DNA from: Halobaculum sp. MBLA0143
GTDB lineage: Archaea; Halobacteriota; Halobacteria; Halobacteriales; Haloferacaceae
Assembly: GCF_041361465.1 (NCBI RefSeq)
Contig: NZ_JBGKAC010000002.1
Location: 496,001 to 560,000 of the forward strand
Reading direction: 5' to 3'
DNA: 64,000 nucleotides
Shown here: piece after piece, positions 42,105 through 50,811 of the stretch
How positions within the stretch are numbered: the stretch's first letter is position 1
Layout of the letters: each line of letters begins with the position of its first letter
Notes under the pieces: model-generated
What the model was told of the DNA's origin: nothing
Database searches by the model: none
Seen by the model: only the letters and a program-made list of their open reading frames with translations
Translations under genes and position numbers: made by a program

Positions 42105-43347
42105 GGTGTTCGCCAACGCGAAGTTCCGCAGGCTGTTTGCCGGTCGGCTTGTCACCAACCTCGGCGACAGTCTCTATTTCGTCGCGGCGACGTGGTTCGT
42201 CCACGAACTGTCGAACGACCCGTTTCTCACCGGCCTGGCGGGGTTCCTCACGCTGTTGCCCGGTGCCTTCCAGTTCGTCGCCGGTCCGCTCGTCGACGAC
42301 TGGGACGTGCGGCGCGTGCTCGTAGCCACGCAGTTGCTCCAGGCAGTCGTCGTCTCCGTGATTCCACTCAGCGCTCACTTCGGCGTTCTCCGGGTGGAGG
42401 TGATCCTGATCGTCATGCCGGTGTTGGCGAGTATGAACGAGTTCGCCAACCCCGCGATGTCGGCCGCGCTGCCGCGACTACTCGACGAAGACCGGCTCGT
42501 CGCCGCCAACTCGGCGTTCTCGTTGGCGTCTGACGGGACGGACTTCGTCGGCAACGGGTTGTCCGGGCTGGCGATCGCCGCCTTCGGCGCCGTGTCGTTG
42601 TTCGTGTTTGACGCCGTCTCCTTTCTCGTCACCACGGCGTTGTTCGCCACAGTCGCCGTCCCCGAGGCCGACGGAGAGACTGTGACAGAGACTGAAGAGA
42701 CACCGTACCTAGAGCGACTCCGGGTCGGGTTCGACTACATCCGGGAGTCGTTCCTGTTGTCACTGCTGGCCGGCGCGGCCGTGGCGAACCTCGCAGTCGG
42801 AGTCGCGCTGGCGACAATGCCGTCGTTCGCGGAGACGATGCAGGTGCCACAGGTACCCGTGGTCGACCTCGGCGGCGCCGGTGCGTACGGCGTCCTGATT
42901 GCGGCCTTCACGCTCGGCAACGTCGCTGGCGCCGTGACAGCGGGCCTGATCGACGACATCCCGTTCGGAGCCGTCGCCGTCGGCACCGGTCTGCTGTCGG
43001 CTGTGCTGTGGGCTGCTGGCGTACTCGCCGGGTCGCTGACCCTCACCGCACCGTTGTTGGCGCTGGCGTTCGTCCCTGTTGGCGCGTTCAACATTCAGGT
43101 CGTCGCGTTGGTCCAGTCGGCACCGCCAGAGGAGATTGTCGGTCGCGTCACCTCGGTGTTGGGTTCGTTGTCGGTTCTGGCGCTTCCTGCCGGGTCGTTA
43201 CTCGGTGGCACTGTCGGCCGGTTCACCACCCCCTCGACGGCGATGCTGTGCGTTCCGGTCGGACTCGCGTCGTTCGCCGTCTACGTCGCCGTCTCCTCCG
43301 AACTCCGGTCACTCCCCTGCGTTGGCGAGGTGGAGCTGGACGGGTGA
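42097..43347 (+). CDS. MFS exporter
   Basis: A 416-residue major facilitator protein with twelve predicted helices of the MefA/MFS_3 exporter type. The N-terminus NAKFRRLFAGRLVTNLGDSL carries the typical F-RLF-G-R-ISNLGD entry motif, and a motif A-like GPLVDDWDVRRVLVATQ follows helix 2. A central loop (about 190-212, VPEADGETVTETEETPYLER) separates the two halves. It most likely exports a small molecule or peptide by proton antiport. The ATG at 42097 overlaps the end of the 431-aa gene, so the two are co-translated. In this locus the natural cargo would be the small peptide or its product. Confidence 0.85.
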   Translation: MREVFANAKFRRLFAGRLVTNLGDSLYFVAATWFVHELSNDPFLTGLAGFLTLLPGAFQFVAGPLVDDWDVRRVLVATQLLQAVVVSVIPLSAHFGVLRVEVILIVMPVLASMNEFANPAMSAALPRLLDEDRLVAANSAFSLASDGTDFVGNGLSGLAIAAFGAVSLFVFDAVSFLVTTALFATVAVPEADGETVTETEETPYLERLRVGFDYIRESFLLSLLAGAAVANLAVGVALATMPSFAETMQVPQVPVVDLGGAGAYGVLIAAFTLGNVAGAVTAGLIDDIPFGAVAVGTGLLSAVLWAAGVLAGSLTLTAPLLALAFVPVGAFNIQVVALVQSAPPEEIVGRVTSVLGSLSVLALPAGSLLGGTVGRFTTPSTAMLCVPVGLASFAVYVAVSSELRSLPCVGEVELDG

Positions 43348-43431
43348 CCGAACTGCCGTACGGCCCTGCGAAGGTACTTGCGGACTGTCCAGAAACAAGT
43401 CTGTGAAGCGGGTGCGACTCGGAGCCTTCCC

Positions 43432-44265
43432 TCAGTCGTCGGCGGGCGTGCCGGACCCCGCCTCGCGCTGTGAGGTCGTGATCGTCCGCTCGTTGTCGGC
43501 GACCCACCGGAGGAGCAGGAACGCGAAGACGTACTTCGCCAGCACGTCCAGCGCGGAGTAGGCCCACGAGGTGAGGCCGACGGACTGGATCACGGCCAGC
43601 CCCTCGATCCCGAGCGCCCAGACGATCGGGTAGCCCAGCCAGAGGACGACCGTGAGGATCCGGAGCGTGTCGAAGATCTCGCCGGTGCCCGCTGCGGCGG
43701 CGGAGTCGGCCCACTCGGTCAGCAGGGCGTACAGGACCACCACGAAGAACGCACAGCTCACGGCGTAGAACAGCCACCGGACGGCGTACGACGACGTGAC
43801 GAGCGCGGCCGCGAGGCCGGTGACACACATCCCGATGTCGGCCGCGATCACGGTGAACAGACTCCCACGGTCGACGTCGGCCAGGAGACCGAGCGCGAGC
43901 AGGATCATCGGCGTCGACAGCGCCCAGGTGAGGTACCGACCCCACTGGCTGAGCACCTCCTCGCCCGCCAGCGCGTGACCGGCCGGCATCTCGATCAGTC
44001 CGACCGTCAGCCCGGAGGCGAGCCCGAGATAGCTGGAGATCGACACCAACGGGATCATCAGCGTCGCTCCCCAGATCAGCTTCGTCCGGCCGTCCGTGAT
44101 GTTGCGACCCATGTACACGAACAAGAGGATCGACAGCCCCGCTAAAGCGATGTTCACCCACAACGAGGAACTCAGTAACACGTCGTCTCTGATCTGTGAG
44201 AACACGTCCGACTGTGTCGCCTGTTGGAGTAGCACTGCTGCGGATACTGGTTCGATTGTCGTCAT
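43432..44265 (-). CDS. hop: Halorhodopsin, light-driven chloride pump
   Basis: A 277-residue seven-helix retinal protein. Helix C reads RYLTWALSTPMILLALGLLA, with the Thr-Ser-Thr-type chloride motif (TWALSTP) in place of the Asp of proton pumps. The retinal-binding lysine is in helix G (ALDVLAKYVFAF), and GLAAALVTSSYAVRWLFYAV and LTVVLWLGYPIVWALGIEGL match halorhodopsin helices D-F. It pumps chloride inward across the cell membrane in light. ATG 44265 is supported by a TATA box (GTTTAAGTATCC) about 27 bp upstream. No retinal synthesis or bat-type regulator gene is near. It lies alone and ends 84 bp after the MFS gene's convergent stop. Confidence 0.93.
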   Translation of the reverse strand: MTTIEPVSAAVLLQQATQSDVFSQIRDDVLLSSSLWVNIALAGLSILLFVYMGRNITDGRTKLIWGATLMIPLVSISSYLGLASGLTVGLIEMPAGHALAGEEVLSQWGRYLTWALSTPMILLALGLLADVDRGSLFTVIAADIGMCVTGLAAALVTSSYAVRWLFYAVSCAFFVVVLYALLTEWADSAAAAGTGEIFDTLRILTVVLWLGYPIVWALGIEGLAVIQSVGLTSWAYSALDVLAKYVFAFLLLRWVADNERTITTSQREAGSGTPADD

Positions 44266-44269
44266 CTAG

Positions 44270-44285
44270 TGGGGTTTCGTCCCCA
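44270..44285. promoter_or_regulatory. Inverted repeat in the halorhodopsin promoter
   Basis: TGGGG-TTTCGT-CCCCA lies between the TATA box (44286-44297) and the hop start codon. It is too close to the start to be in the leader of a leaderless message, so it may be an operator. Confidence 0.4.
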
Positions 44286-44297
44286 GGATACTTAAAC
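44286..44297 (-). promoter_or_regulatory. TATA box of hop
   Basis: On the minus strand GTTTAAGTATCC, centred about 27 bp before ATG 44265. It may also serve the divergent remnant at 44328. Confidence 0.6.
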
Positions 44298-44327
44298 CGT
44301 TAGACAGCCCACGAGGTCACGGAGATT

Positions 44328-44482
44328 ATGAGTGACAAATCGTCGGAGGAACGGTAGATGCTGTCTTCGTTGGTACAGCGTCAGGTCGCGTACGGCAGAA
44401 CGACTACATTGAGAAACTGAGCGAACTCCTCTGACCTGACATCTGGCTCGTACAGCCTGACCTAGACCCTGACAGTAAATAA
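44328..44482 (+). pseudogene. Small degraded ORF
   Basis: It starts MSDKSSEER in one frame, then another frame continues VDAVFVGTASGRVRQNDYIE KLSELL to a TGA at about 44432, and after that stop the same frame goes on PDIWLVQPDLDPDSK to TAA. The residues on both sides of the frameshift and of the stop look coding, so this is a short gene of about 50 codons broken by one frameshift and one nonsense change. Family unknown. Confidence 0.45.
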
Positions 44483-44612
44483 TTTAGAAATTTTATTTTA
44501 CCATAATTTTTAGATACTAAATGAAGTATTGAGTCAGAGTTGAACCCCGACGGTAGATTTGTTGTATAATACATTAATTTAATTATTCTTAAAAATAAAC
44601 TATTCCGAGTTA
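44483..44612. other. AT-rich intergenic block
   Basis: About 130 bp of markedly AT-rich DNA (for example ATTTAGAAATTTTATTTTAC and TTAATTTAATTATTCTTAAA) lies between the degraded ORF and the end of the OLD-family gene. It contains no gene. It probably marks the boundary of acquired defence genes. Confidence 0.6.
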
Positions 44613-44645
44613 ATAAGGTGTTCCGTGCGAGGCCGGAGTGGTCGG

Positions 44646-46292
44646 TCAGACGTGACGTTGCAGGAACTGCTCAACTTCGTCAATAGAGCGTCCGCGATGG
44701 TACATCTCTTCAACGATCCGTCGCCCGTGATCACGCTTGTCGTAGCAGTTGAGCCGCTCAGGCCCATCTGGTGTTCTGTGATCCGCCGCGCGTCGCTCAA
44801 CGCGCTCTTCTACATCACAGTAGTCGTCAATTTCCAACGCAGCTGCCGGGAGGTCCACCACGTCCGCAACCACGTCGCTGTCGAAGTAGTTCTCAATCTC
44901 ACGCCTTTTCAGAATGTGACACGGCACGTCGGCATTTGCGGCTCGGTTACGCAGCTCCACGGACTCTTGCTTGGGATCCTCGGCCCCCTCCTTTCGATCA
45001 CTGTCAAGGAGAATTGCAAAGTTTTGGTTGATTTTCTTTAACTTCGCCGGATCACAGTGCTGCATATTGCCCGTTCCACCCAGGGGAAGAATCGTGACCC
45101 CACGATTGTGCCAGTCGTCGATCACCTCCTCTGCAATTCGTTTGAGAATTTCCACGTCGGACTGCCCTTCGACGTAAATGACGAAATCGCTCTGTAGAAT
45201 ATCACTATTACGAGCACCAATCTCGCGGACTGCCTCAAACCCTTCGTCGGCCACCCGTTCGAACTCTGTTGCACCGTCTTCGCGCCGCGTGACATAAATG
45301 TCCGCGTTGGCGCGGTTGTCGATGAACACCTGTGAGTGGGTCGTGAGGACCACTTGACCGCCCCCGCCAGCAATCTCTCTGAGGGCATCGAGCATCTTCC
45401 GCTCGGCTGACGGGTGGAGGAAGTTCCCTGGCTCCTCGAACAAGAGGATGTACCCTTCACTCACCTCGAAGTCGACGTACGCCTGCATCATCGACAACTG
45501 TAGAAGACTCCCGACACCAGACCCGCGCTCTCGAACGTCGACGCTCTCAGAGAGGTGTTCGTCGTGGAGTTCGATACTCGGTGTAATTGCTTTGTCGACG
45601 CGGATGTTGCCAGGAGACATCTCCACCTGCTCGATACTCTCCAGATGTGTCTCAAGATAGTTTGTCAGATGACTCCCGACTTTTTCAGTCGTCTCGGTTA
45701 GAGACTCTCGAAGCTCGGCCTTCTTGTTGGCGACCTCATTGTCGAATCCACCAGACTCTAGAATCGGGGAGAGCAGCTTGTCCATGTGGGTGCCGCCCTT
45801 GAGTTTCGTCTCCTCGCTCACGTCTCGCTCCGCGAAGATGGGGACTGGCTCTGGGAAGAAGTCCCAGACGCGATCACGAGATTTAGCCTTCGTGAGGCGG
45901 GTGTCATCCTCATTGATGGCACCCTTCGAGAACGTCTCGCCGTTCAGGTAGGTCTCTGAGCCTGGAGTTCTTCCGCTCCGACGGCTGAACTCCCGAAGAA
46001 CGGTTACTGTGTCGTTGTCTTCCGGAACGTACTCCTCCCGGAGCAGACCACAGAGTTCCTCCGGAAGTCGAACCTCGGCCTCGAAGCAAATCTCCTCGGC
46101 CTCTTGCATGTGAAAATGCTCGTCGTCGGGTTTGCCACAGTCGAGAAACAGTTCCAGTGCTTCAAGAAACGACGACTTCCCGGCGTCGTTCTTCCCGATG
46201 AACGTCGTCATGTCTCCGAGTTCCATGTCACCGGAGTCCTTGATAGGCTTGTAGTTCTTGACGCGGAAGGTCTCGATGTCGATGACGGACAT
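44646..46292 (-). CDS. OLD-family ATP-dependent nuclease (AAA + TOPRIM)
   Basis: A 548-residue protein with an ABC/SMC-type ATPase domain (residues 1-345) and a TOPRIM domain (about 360-480). Walker A is GKNDAGKSS (33-41), a signature-like LSMMQAY region precedes Walker B YILLFEEPGNFLHP, and the H-loop is in VVLTTHSQVFID. The TOPRIM core shows the catalytic glutamate in VIYVEGQSDVEIL and the acidic pair in ILLDSDR. This is the layout of OLD nucleases, including GajA of Gabija; no UvrD-like GajB gene is adjacent. It would act against phage or foreign DNA. ATG 46292 has a TATA-like ACAAAAGTAATACC about 27 bp upstream. Confidence 0.87.
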   Translation of the reverse strand: MSVIDIETFRVKNYKPIKDSGDMELGDMTTFIGKNDAGKSSFLEALELFLDCGKPDDEHFHMQEAEEICFEAEVRLPEELCGLLREEYVPEDNDTVTVLREFSRRSGRTPGSETYLNGETFSKGAINEDDTRLTKAKSRDRVWDFFPEPVPIFAERDVSEETKLKGGTHMDKLLSPILESGGFDNEVANKKAELRESLTETTEKVGSHLTNYLETHLESIEQVEMSPGNIRVDKAITPSIELHDEHLSESVDVRERGSGVGSLLQLSMMQAYVDFEVSEGYILLFEEPGNFLHPSAERKMLDALREIAGGGGQVVLTTHSQVFIDNRANADIYVTRREDGATEFERVADEGFEAVREIGARNSDILQSDFVIYVEGQSDVEILKRIAEEVIDDWHNRGVTILPLGGTGNMQHCDPAKLKKINQNFAILLDSDRKEGAEDPKQESVELRNRAANADVPCHILKRREIENYFDSDVVADVVDLPAAALEIDDYCDVEERVERRAADHRTPDGPERLNCYDKRDHGRRIVEEMYHRGRSIDEVEQFLQRHV

Positions 46293-46680
46293 GCTAGCTT
46301 GGTCCACCGCTTCTGGTATTACTTTTGTCCTGAGAGATGGTAGCTGTGGTCTGCAATTTTCTCGATTGCAGTCTGATTAGCCGACGAAATAGAGGGGAAA
46401 AATTTCCAGGCACTCGGTCGGTTTGAGGCATCGAAAGCGGCTATGTGGTTGTTCCCTGTGCTGATCTCGACTAAGCATATTACTTGCGCTAACAGTCCAA
46501 TCGCGCCCGGCAGCACTCACCTCCGTGACGCCGGCGATGGGATGCGCACATCTACGAGATGGTGGTCACGGACCTCTCGCGGCGCCCAGGGCTCACCGCA
46601 ACCAACGAGGTGATTAATACGCAGAGAGCGGCGACCCTCCACCAACGTTCACCCTCCGAGACTGTGCGAAACCCTCTTAC

Positions 46681-46700
46681 TGACTGACTGTTCAGTTAGT
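46681..46700. promoter_or_regulatory. TetR-type operator-like palindrome
   Basis: TGACTGACTGTTCAGTTAGT is an imperfect palindrome of the kind found before haloarchaeal TetR-family genes. No regulator gene follows it, so its gene may have been removed when the neighbouring defence genes arrived. Confidence 0.45.
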
Positions 46701-46760
46701 CGTGGGGCCGCACCCCGTTACCCCACACCGAAGCCCTCGGTCGCTCGGCCCCGTGCCTGT

Positions 46761-46787
46761 CGCCCGACCGCTCCCGTCGGTCGGGCG
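46761..46787 (-). terminator. Strong hairpin after the BREX-like operon
   Basis: CGCCCGACCG and CGGTCGGGCG form a perfect 10-bp stem with a 7-nt loop, about 60 bp past the last gene of the minus-strand operon. Archaeal termination usually needs a T-run, which is absent, so it may act in RNA stability. Confidence 0.45.
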
Positions 46788-46847
46788 CGCTGTCCTCTCG
46801 TGACTCGTCTGATGGAGACCGGACGAGAGGGATCCTCGCCCCCGGCG

Positions 46848-47237
46848 TCACTTCCTGGCGAACGCGTGGGCCGCACCGACTCGGTTCGGCGACTCGACGA
46901 ACAGGTTCCCGACCGGGAGGTACGCCGTTCCGCGGTCGCCGTCCACGTCGACACTGAGCACGTCGGCGTCGACGAGTCGACCGTCGAACACGAACTGGAC
47001 GACCTGCGGCCCGTCCAGCGAGTCCGTCTCCCGGAGTGTCTCGTGGAGGTCGTCGACTACCGTCTCTCGCTCCGAGTCCGCGACCGCGTACAGCAGCGTC
47101 TCGAGCCCGGTGACCGTCACTCGAGTCTCCACCGGTCGGTCGTGGGCGACCCGGCGGAAGAAGCTCAGGGCGCCCAGTTCTGCGTCGGTCGACTCGATGG
47201 GGTCCGTCACGAGGTTGTAGCCCGGTCGGAGCGACAT
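46848..47237 (-). CDS. Small last gene of the BREX-like operon
   Basis: A 129-residue acidic protein with alternating strands and helices (GALSFFRRVAHDRPVETRVT, VQFVFDGRLVDADVLSVDVD, GTAYLPVGNLFVE). The ATG lies one base after the stop of the DUF1156-type methylase gene, so it is translated with it. No family recognised. Its constant place in the operon suggests a structural or adaptor subunit of the defence complex; it is not obviously a DUF3780 protein, the partner I would have expected in the related anti-phage module. Confidence 0.7.
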   Translation of the reverse strand: MSLRPGYNLVTDPIESTDAELGALSFFRRVAHDRPVETRVTVTGLETLLYAVADSERETVVDDLHETLRETDSLDGPQVVQFVFDGRLVDADVLSVDVDGDRGTAYLPVGNLFVESPNRVGAAHAFARK

Positions 47238-47238
47238 C

Positions 47239-49878
47239 TCAGAACTGCTCCAGGCTCATCGCCATCACGTTCTCGTACCGTTCGTCTCCGGTCGCGTCCG
47301 CCAGGAACTCCGCGAGAGCTACCAGATCGTCCGATCGCCACTCTCGGAGGAACTCCACGGTGTTCTGGTCCGTCACGTAGCGGTGGTGGAGGTAGTGGAC
47401 CTTGTCCACGTCGAGGAGATTGTCCGCGCCGAGATCGTCGCCGTCGGCGTGTAGCTTCCGTTCGACGTGGTCGACGCGCTCGTCGGCCGGAACGGGCACC
47501 TTCTGTCCGTCGACGTCTCTCACGAGCCGTTCGTCCTCGAAGTCGGCCAGACTGAGGTTCTTCGCCAGGAGCTGTTTGTTCAGGGCGTCGTACGGCTCCG
47601 GGCCACGGTCGACGAACGCCGCGAACGCCTCGCTCGTCGTGTCGATACTGCTCGGGAGGTCGACAGCCCCCGACAGCACCTGCTCGATGACGCCGTCGAC
47701 AGTCGCCAACGCGTCGTCGATCCCAGCCCGCTCGCCGTCGTCGTACACCTCGGGGTAGTGGCGGGAGTAGTAGTACAGACACTTTCCGCGGAGGATCACC
47801 CCCAGATCTGCCTTCGAGAGGTCGTCGTGGCGCGCCTGTTCTTCGTCTGCCATCTCCTGGAGCTCGAAGAACAGGTCGCGCTGTAGCTCCGAGAGGGTCG
47901 TCCGTTCGTCGACGCGTTCCTTGTTGGCGTACACGAGAATATCGTACTCCGCGTTGTCGAGCTCGGAGATGTGAGGGTTGTTCGGCATCTCCGACTGGAC
48001 GGGATACGCGCCGGTGATCGTGAACCCACTGTCGACGAGTGCCGCCAGGATCACCGACCACGCCTCGTTCTCGTTGTGGTGGTAGGTGAACACCATCTCC
48101 CCGTCGTCCTTCAGTACCCGGTGACACTCCGAGAATACGTTCGACAACGACTCCACGAAGAACGACTCGTCTTTGTTCGCGCTGTTGTTGGCGACGATCT
48201 CCCGCGCCTTCGGCACCAACTCCGGTCGGAACTCCTCGTAGTCGTCGGCCAACGCCTCCCGCAGCCAGACGTAGAAGTAGTCCGACAGCTCCGAGTACTG
48301 GACGTTGTCGTAGTACGGCGGGTCCGTGATCACGTAGTCGACGGACTCGTCCGGCTGTTCGAGTCGCTCGGCGGTCTGGCAGTGGAGTCCCGCCACCCGG
48401 TCTTCCGAGACGGACTCGTCGGAGACGTGAAACTGCTCCACGTCGCCGGTCTCGTAGTTCTTCACCTTCTCGAAGGGCTCCTGGCAGAACTGTTTGCCGT
48501 CGTGGAGTTTGTCGAAGAAGTTCCTGATCGCAACAGAGTTGCTCTCGTGGTTCAGTGGATTCGGTTCAACCGGCTGAACCCGAGGGACGAATGCGTGCCT
48601 GTTGAACGTATTCATACCCTTCAGATCACGGTAGTGCCACTTCGTCAGCTTCGAGTTGTACTCCAGACAGTTTGACACCCCCGTCACCAGAAACTCCGAC
48701 ACGTTCTGTGCGTCCGCGTCCTCGAACGTGCGGTCGGCCACCGCGATCGCCTTCTGCAACAACGTCCCGAACGTGAGGAGGTGCCGTTCGGTGAACAGCT
48801 CCGAGAACCGATCGTAGTTGTAGTTCAACAACGCCTGTGTCTTGTCACCCGACGGAATCTCCTGCTCGGGAATCGGCAACTCCTCGCGCACCGCCGTGAG
48901 TCGCTCACGTGCCTCCGCGACCCGCTCGGCGTCGCGGTCGTCGAACTCCTTCATTTGCTTGGTGCCATGCGGGTCGACGTACTGGAGCGCGAACCGCTCG
49001 AACGTCGGCTTCTCGTCGTGGCGTTGCAGCGTCTCTTTCACGTCGTGTTTGTGCCCGTTCGAACAGGTGTACTTCCCGTAGCCGTACGTCCCGTCGTTCG
49101 GATCGAACTGGTGGCCGCAGTTGGGACACACCTCGTTGCCGTCTTCCTCGACGGTCACCGTCTCGCCGTCGACCGTCACCGTCGTCCCGGCGTCCAGCCC
49201 CTTCCCGCGATCTTCGAGTTCGACTATCCGGTCGTCACAGTCCTGATTCGGACAGTAGAGGTAGCCGGACATCGTCTTCTTCGTCTTGGCGAGTTGGTAC
49301 CGAGGGAACAGTTGGACGTCCTCGCCACACTCCAGACAGGGGATTCGCTGTGACTGGAAGTAGTACAGCACCTCACACTCCTGGCCAGTCTCGGGGTCGA
49401 CGGTCGTGTAGAGTTCGTCCAGTTCCTCGCGGGTCTCCGCGAGGATGCGGTCGAACTCCCGTTCGAGCACGTCCAGGTCCACCTCGTCGGTGGACTTCTT
49501 CTCGACCCACCACGCGACCGGGTTGAGTTCGTAGCCGATCACGTCCGCGCCGAGTCGGTTCAGCTCGACGAGCGTCGTCCCGCCGCCGGCGAACGGGTCC
49601 AACACCGTCGCGTCCGTCTCCATCCGGTCCGCGTCGGGCGTGATGTACAGCCCGTCGTGGCTCCCGCTCGACCGCTCGGTGAGGATGTCCGTCCTGTCGA
49701 CCGTATCGTCGGTGAGTGCCGCGAGCCCGAGCATCCGGAACGTCGACCCCGGGCGACGCGCCCACCACTTGTGCAGTGAGTAGACGGGTCGATACACGTC
49801 GCGTCGGTACGTCTCCTTCTCTGCCAGTTCGTCCATCAGCCGCAAGGGGAGTTTGTCCCAGGAGTCTGTCGTGTTCAC
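47239..49878 (-). CDS. DUF1156-type DNA methyltransferase (PglX-like role)
   Basis: An 879-residue adenine-type DNA methylase. The N-terminus (WDKLPLRLMDELAEKETYRR, YSLHKWWARRPGSTFRMLGL) is the DUF1156 signature. SAM motif I is LDPFAGGGTTLVELNRLGAD (about residues 92-111). Two zinc ribbons follow (CLECGED with CPNQDCD; CPNCGHQF with CSNGHKH). The catalytic motif is VITDPPYYDNVQYSELSDYF (about residues 520-540). In related systems this enzyme marks self DNA while partner proteins block phage. ATG 49878 follows the PglZ-like stop by 6 bp. Third gene of the minus-strand operon. Confidence 0.88.
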   Translation of the reverse strand: MNTTDSWDKLPLRLMDELAEKETYRRDVYRPVYSLHKWWARRPGSTFRMLGLAALTDDTVDRTDILTERSSGSHDGLYITPDADRMETDATVLDPFAGGGTTLVELNRLGADVIGYELNPVAWWVEKKSTDEVDLDVLEREFDRILAETREELDELYTTVDPETGQECEVLYYFQSQRIPCLECGEDVQLFPRYQLAKTKKTMSGYLYCPNQDCDDRIVELEDRGKGLDAGTTVTVDGETVTVEEDGNEVCPNCGHQFDPNDGTYGYGKYTCSNGHKHDVKETLQRHDEKPTFERFALQYVDPHGTKQMKEFDDRDAERVAEARERLTAVREELPIPEQEIPSGDKTQALLNYNYDRFSELFTERHLLTFGTLLQKAIAVADRTFEDADAQNVSEFLVTGVSNCLEYNSKLTKWHYRDLKGMNTFNRHAFVPRVQPVEPNPLNHESNSVAIRNFFDKLHDGKQFCQEPFEKVKNYETGDVEQFHVSDESVSEDRVAGLHCQTAERLEQPDESVDYVITDPPYYDNVQYSELSDYFYVWLREALADDYEEFRPELVPKAREIVANNSANKDESFFVESLSNVFSECHRVLKDDGEMVFTYHHNENEAWSVILAALVDSGFTITGAYPVQSEMPNNPHISELDNAEYDILVYANKERVDERTTLSELQRDLFFELQEMADEEQARHDDLSKADLGVILRGKCLYYYSRHYPEVYDDGERAGIDDALATVDGVIEQVLSGAVDLPSSIDTTSEAFAAFVDRGPEPYDALNKQLLAKNLSLADFEDERLVRDVDGQKVPVPADERVDHVERKLHADGDDLGADNLLDVDKVHYLHHRYVTDQNTVEFLREWRSDDLVALAEFLADATGDERYENVMAMSLEQF

Positions 49879-49884
49879 GCGTGA

Positions 49885-50811
49885 TCACCTCGTGTCGATC
49901 CGGAGCACGGGCGTCAGCGCCTCCGGAATGCTCAACCCGCCGTGAGCGACTCGTTTCGACGCGCCACGGGTCGTCGGTCTGTAGTGACCGGTGACCACGT
50001 AGCGCCCGCCGGTGCGTCTGATCACGTTCGCCTCTCGCAGTCGATCGTAGGCGTACCCCGCCTCGACGTCCGTGTACCGCCCGCCGACGGCGTCCGCGAG
50101 CGCCGTCTCGTCGTCGTCAGACAGTCGGAACGGGTTCCTGCCGACGAAGTTGACGTAGCCGTGGTCGGAGCTGACGAGAAACTCCTCGTGGACGCTCTCG
50201 GTGACGACTCGCTCCAACAACCCCTTCGTGTCCGCGTAGATGTCGGCGAAGCGCTCGACGGAGTAGTTCCCCTTCGTCGACGCTTCGAGCCGCCGGTCGG
50301 GGTGGCGGGTCCAGACGAACGCCGGGTCCGTCCCGGGGAGCTGTGGCACGTCCGTGTCCCCGACGTACCGGAAGTCGTCCCGGGAGACGGCAGACGGGCT
50401 CCGTGCGTCGAACCACGCCCGACAGACGAACTTCGTCTCGGAGGGCAGCCGTTCGACACCTGCCCAGTCGAGCGACACCGTCCAGTCGTGGTCCGCCCGG
50501 AGGTCGCGTTCGAGCGCGAACCCCTCGCGGAGACTCAGTCCGTCCATCACCACGCCGCAGCCGTGGTCGAGACTCCCGATCGGGTGGTCGCCCGCCGCCG
50601 CCTCGAGCGTGTCGTACAGGTCGACACCCTGGTCGGCGAGCAGGTGCTCCAACTGTCGTGTCCGGTACTCCGAGTCGCCCAACTCGCGTTCCCTCGTCGC
50701 AGACGCCGGCCGCCAAATCCGCCCGAGACAGTCGAACACGCCGTCGAGCACGGATTCGGAGTGGATCAACGACGCCACCCCGTCCGCGTCGAACAGTGCG
50801 TCGTCGGTCAC
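49885..50811 (-). CDS. Compact PglZ-like (alkaline phosphatase superfamily) protein
   Basis: A 308-residue protein. GTG 50811 overlaps the stop of the DUF499-type gene (GTGA), so translation is coupled. The phosphatase-fold signals are GCGVVMDGLSLREGFALERD, which matches the first PglZ metal/nucleophile segment (VDGLR-like), and FLVSSDHGYVNFVG, which matches the late (T/S)xDHG metal site. The C-terminal 60 residues look like a winged helix (YAYDRLREANVIRRTGGRYV). Normal PglZ of BREX is about 800 residues, so this is a much reduced form. A role in defence is inferred from the operon. Confidence 0.72.
   Translation of the reverse strand: MTDDALFDADGVASLIHSESVLDGVFDCLGRIWRPASATRERELGDSEYRTRQLEHLLADQGVDLYDTLEAAAGDHPIGSLDHGCGVVMDGLSLREGFALERDLRADHDWTVSLDWAGVERLPSETKFVCRAWFDARSPSAVSRDDFRYVGDTDVPQLPGTDPAFVWTRHPDRRLEASTKGNYSVERFADIYADTKGLLERVVTESVHEEFLVSSDHGYVNFVGRNPFRLSDDDETALADAVGGRYTDVEAGYAYDRLREANVIRRTGGRYVVTGHYRPTTRGASKRVAHGGLSIPEALTPVLRIDTR

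Larger units (their letters stand above)
46308..46847. other. Gap of 540 bp between two defence units
   Basis: No intact gene is found. The plus strand at 46532-46690 reads AHIYEMVVTDLSRRPGLTAT then NEVINTQRAATLHQ, a short coding-like remnant without a start. It is followed by a palindromic operator-like site and a strong hairpin (separate entries). Confidence 0.45.

Noticed and set aside
44483-44612. Replication unwinding element in the AT-rich block
   Set aside because: There is no ORB-like box or orc gene beside it. AT-richness alone is better explained as acquired intergenic DNA.
44646-46292. Gabija system (GajA)
   Set aside because: The gene has the ATPase plus TOPRIM layout of GajA, but no UvrD-like GajB is adjacent on either side, so only an OLD-family nuclease is called.
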